Source: an uncultured Clostridia bacterium
GTDB lineage: Bacteria > Bacillota > Clostridia > Christensenellales > UBA1242
Reading direction: 5' to 3'
Assembly: GCA_937992055.1 (NCBI GenBank)
Contig: CALKLQ010000041.1
Coordinates: forward strand, 62,001-126,000
DNA: 64,000 nt
Shown here: piece after piece, positions 62,333-64,000 of the stretch
Layout: each line of letters begins with the position of its first letter
Numbering within the stretch: the first letter of the stretch is position 1
Program-made: the position numbers and the translations under genes
Notes under the pieces: model-generated
The model's database searches: none
The model's input: the letters and a program-made list of their open reading frames with translations, nothing else
What the model was told of the DNA's origin: nothing

Positions 62333-64000
62333 CTATCGTGCAATTTCAACGTTTTGATAAAATTCCAAGATATCACCCTCTTTGATGGCAGAAAAATCTT
62401 TTAACTTAATTCCGCACTCATATCCACGATTTACCTCTGCCTTGTCATCTTTTTGAATTTTAAGAGCTTCAACAGTGGTATCTATCAATTCTTCCTCACC
62501 TCTTATAACTTTAACACCGCAATTTCGCATTACCTTTCCATCTGTCACATAACTTCCTGCAATAGTGCCTTGAGAGGAAAGCTTAAATACAACTCTTATC
62601 TCAGCATGTCCTATAGTCTGTTTTTCATATTTAACCGTCATCATGCCCTTAATTGCTCTAGTAATCTCATCAACAACATCATAAATAACTTTATACTCTT
62701 TTATCTCAACGCCCAAATTTTCAGACATTTGAGATATTTTATTTGGAACTTTTAAATTAAAACTAATAATGATAGAGTTGGATGCTTGAGCAAGAACTAA
62801 ATCTGATTCTGTGACTGCACCAGCACCACTATGGACACAAACAACTCTAACCTCTTCATTTTCAATAGCGGTCAGTGACTGTTTTAATGCTTCCACTGAA
62901 CCTTGCACATCGGCTTTAATTATAATATTTAAGTTTTTAAGTTTACCTTCATTAACTCTATCCATAAAATCGTCAAGAGAAACACCTGAAGTTAAGTTTG
63001 CTCTTTCCTGCTTTATCTTCCACTTTCTTTCCTCAATAACTTGTTTGGAAAGTTTTTCATTAACAACATATACTTGGTCACCAGATTGTGGAACTTCGTC
63101 AAAACCAAGCACACTAACAGGAGTTGAAGGAGTCGCCTGTTTAACATTGTTTCCGTTTTCATCGTACATGGCTCTAACTTTACCGAATGTAACTCCAGAA
63201 ATGATATTATCACCAACTTTAAGTGTTCCGTTTTGAATTAGAACTGTTGCCACTGGTCCACGATTTTTGTCAAGTTCTGCCTCAAGAACAACCGCTAAAG
63301 CAAGCCTATTAGGATTTGCTTTTAATTCCTGCATATCTGAAACAAGCAAAATCATGTTTAACAAGTTATCAATTCCAACACCGGTTTTTGCGGACACTGG
63401 CACCAAAATTGTATCTCCACCCCATTCTTCTGGCAAAACACCATTTTCAGAAAGTTGTTGTTTTATTCTTTCAGGATTTGCCTCTGGCTTATCCATTTTG
63501 TTTATTGCAACAATCATTGGAACATTTGCAGCCTTAATATGATTTATTGCTTCTATTGTTTGAGGCATAATTCCATCGTCAGCAGCAACTACCAAAATCG
63601 CAACATCGGTAATTTTTGCACCTCTAGCTCTCATTGATGTAAAAGCAGCGTGTCCGGGGGTGTCAATAAATGTAATTTTATTGCCATTAGAAGTTATAGT
63701 GTAAGCGCCAATTTTTTGTGTGATTCCACCCGCTTCACCACTAACCACATTAGTTTTTCTAATAATATCCAAAAGTGAAGTCTTGCCATGGTCAACGTGT
63801 CCCATAACTGTTACAACAGGTGGACGTTTGACAAGATGTTCCTCTTCATCTTTTTCCGCCACATAACTTCCTAAAAGTTCATCTTCCGCTGTTTTATCCA
63901 ATTTTTGCTCTAACTTTACACCTAACTCTTCACATATAAGTTCTGCCGTAGCAAAATCTATTGTGGAATTAATTGTGGCCATGACTCCAAGCATCATTAG
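62333..64000 (-). CDS. infB: Translation initiation factor IF-2 (5' end outside window)
   Basis: 555 residues visible; the frame is still open at the window edge. It begins inside the IF2 N-terminal region (LMMLGVMATINSTIDFATAELICEELGV), then RPPVVTVMGHVDHGKTSLLD (G1), GGITQKIGAY (G2), DTPGHAAFTSMRARGA (G3), NKMDKP (G4) and SAKTG (G5), the EF-Tu-like domain 2 and the C-terminal fMet-tRNA-binding domain. Head of the infB-rbfA-nrnA-truB set. Confidence 0.97.
   Translation of the reverse strand, partial: LMMLGVMATINSTIDFATAELICEELGVKLEQKLDKTAEDELLGSYVAEKDEEEHLVKRPPVVTVMGHVDHGKTSLLDIIRKTNVVSGEAGGITQKIGAYTITSNGNKITFIDTPGHAAFTSMRARGAKITDVAILVVAADDGIMPQTIEAINHIKAANVPMIVAINKMDKPEANPERIKQQLSENGVLPEEWGGDTILVPVSAKTGVGIDNLLNMILLVSDMQELKANPNRLALAVVLEAELDKNRGPVATVLIQNGTLKVGDNIISGVTFGKVRAMYDENGNNVKQATPSTPVSVLGFDEVPQSGDQVYVVNEKLSKQVIEERKWKIKQERANLTSGVSLDDFMDRVNEGKLKNLNIIIKADVQGSVEALKQSLTAIENEEVRVVCVHSGAGAVTESDLVLAQASNSIIISFNLKVPNKISQMSENLGVEIKEYKVIYDVVDEITRAIKGMMTVKYEKQTIGHAEIRVVFKLSSQGTIAGSYVTDGKVMRNCGVKVIRGEEELIDTTVEALKIQKDDKAEVNRGYECGIKLKDFSAIKEGDILEFYQNVEIAR

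Overview
The window is strongly AT-rich and reads as one chromosomal segment of a low-GC, Gram-positive, endospore-type bacterium, most likely an uncultured gut-type member of the Clostridia. The evidence is SpoIVA, a YtxC-like sporulation protein, the secG-rnr-smpB-ssrA order, the rplU-prp-rpmA operon with a Prp-cleavable L27, FloA/NfeD, ScpA/ScpB, and a pared-down rpoZ-priA-def-fmt-rsgA-rpe cluster. TGA is an ordinary stop codon (several ATGA start/stop overlaps), so the standard bacterial code applies. Most genes lie on the minus strand. I see no phage, insertion sequence with a transposase, CRISPR array or rRNA. The finer taxonomic placement is inference.

Layout. 1-5150: endonuclease III (cut by the window edge) and a type IIA topoisomerase pair that looks more like ParC/ParE than GyrA/GyrB. 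5195-10600: the rpe-rsgA-fmt-def-priA-rpoZ group. 10760-14370: a ribbon-helix-helix protein, the YtxC-like protein, a lipoprotein, a hairpin-rich gap and murG. 14490-21650: a membrane-anchored acidic coiled-coil protein, tmRNA, smpB, rnr, secG, two small membrane proteins, floA and nfeD. 21760-25650: an 8-oxoguanine glycosylase, the L27/Prp/L21 operon with a leader and a clear promoter, and a two-subunit aconitase X. 25980-31430: an unknown protein, DUF378, Ku, an array of structured repeats, cysteine synthase and two membrane proteins. 31530-36630: acpS-recX-yigZ-tyrS divergent from leuS. 36880-41040: a serine-palmitoyltransferase-like enzyme with an SDR partner and a membrane protein, tRNA-Leu, a broken hydrolase and DUF436. 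41040-44430: a hairpin array, spoIVA and rarA. 44680-48160: an operon led by a MerR regulator with an ADP-ribosylglycohydrolase and a decayed last gene. 48540-56350: an unknown membrane-anchored protein, a MurF-type ligase with a membrane domain, a hydrolase, nrdR, DUF3343/cysteine desulfurase, alanine racemase and an XRE regulator. 56480-64000: scpB-scpA-M50 protease, efp, then the infB-rbfA-nrnA-truB group followed by an endonuclease-IV-like gene.

How the genes fit together. Most serve translation (tyrS, leuS, fmt, def, infB, rbfA, truB, efp, smpB/ssrA, L21, L27), DNA topology and repair (nth, parCE-like, ogg, ku, rarA, recX, nfo) and the envelope (murG, murF, alr, secG, floA). Several proteins are shorter than usual (TruB without a PUA domain, YigZ without its second domain) and some usual cluster members are absent, consistent with a trimmed genome.

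The most unusual item is the array at 28575-29049. Four copies of a long hairpin alternate with cloverleaf units that fold, on paper, into a four-way junction with no unpaired linker bases. Two different cloverleaf sequences keep the same fold through paired base changes. Other points of note are an 18-bp inverted repeat that hides a ribosome binding site next to a 10-codon reading frame at 41166-41269, the smpB stop codon lying inside the tmRNA, an SPT/SDR pair that could make sphingoid bases, and a bacterial aconitase X of unknown substrate.
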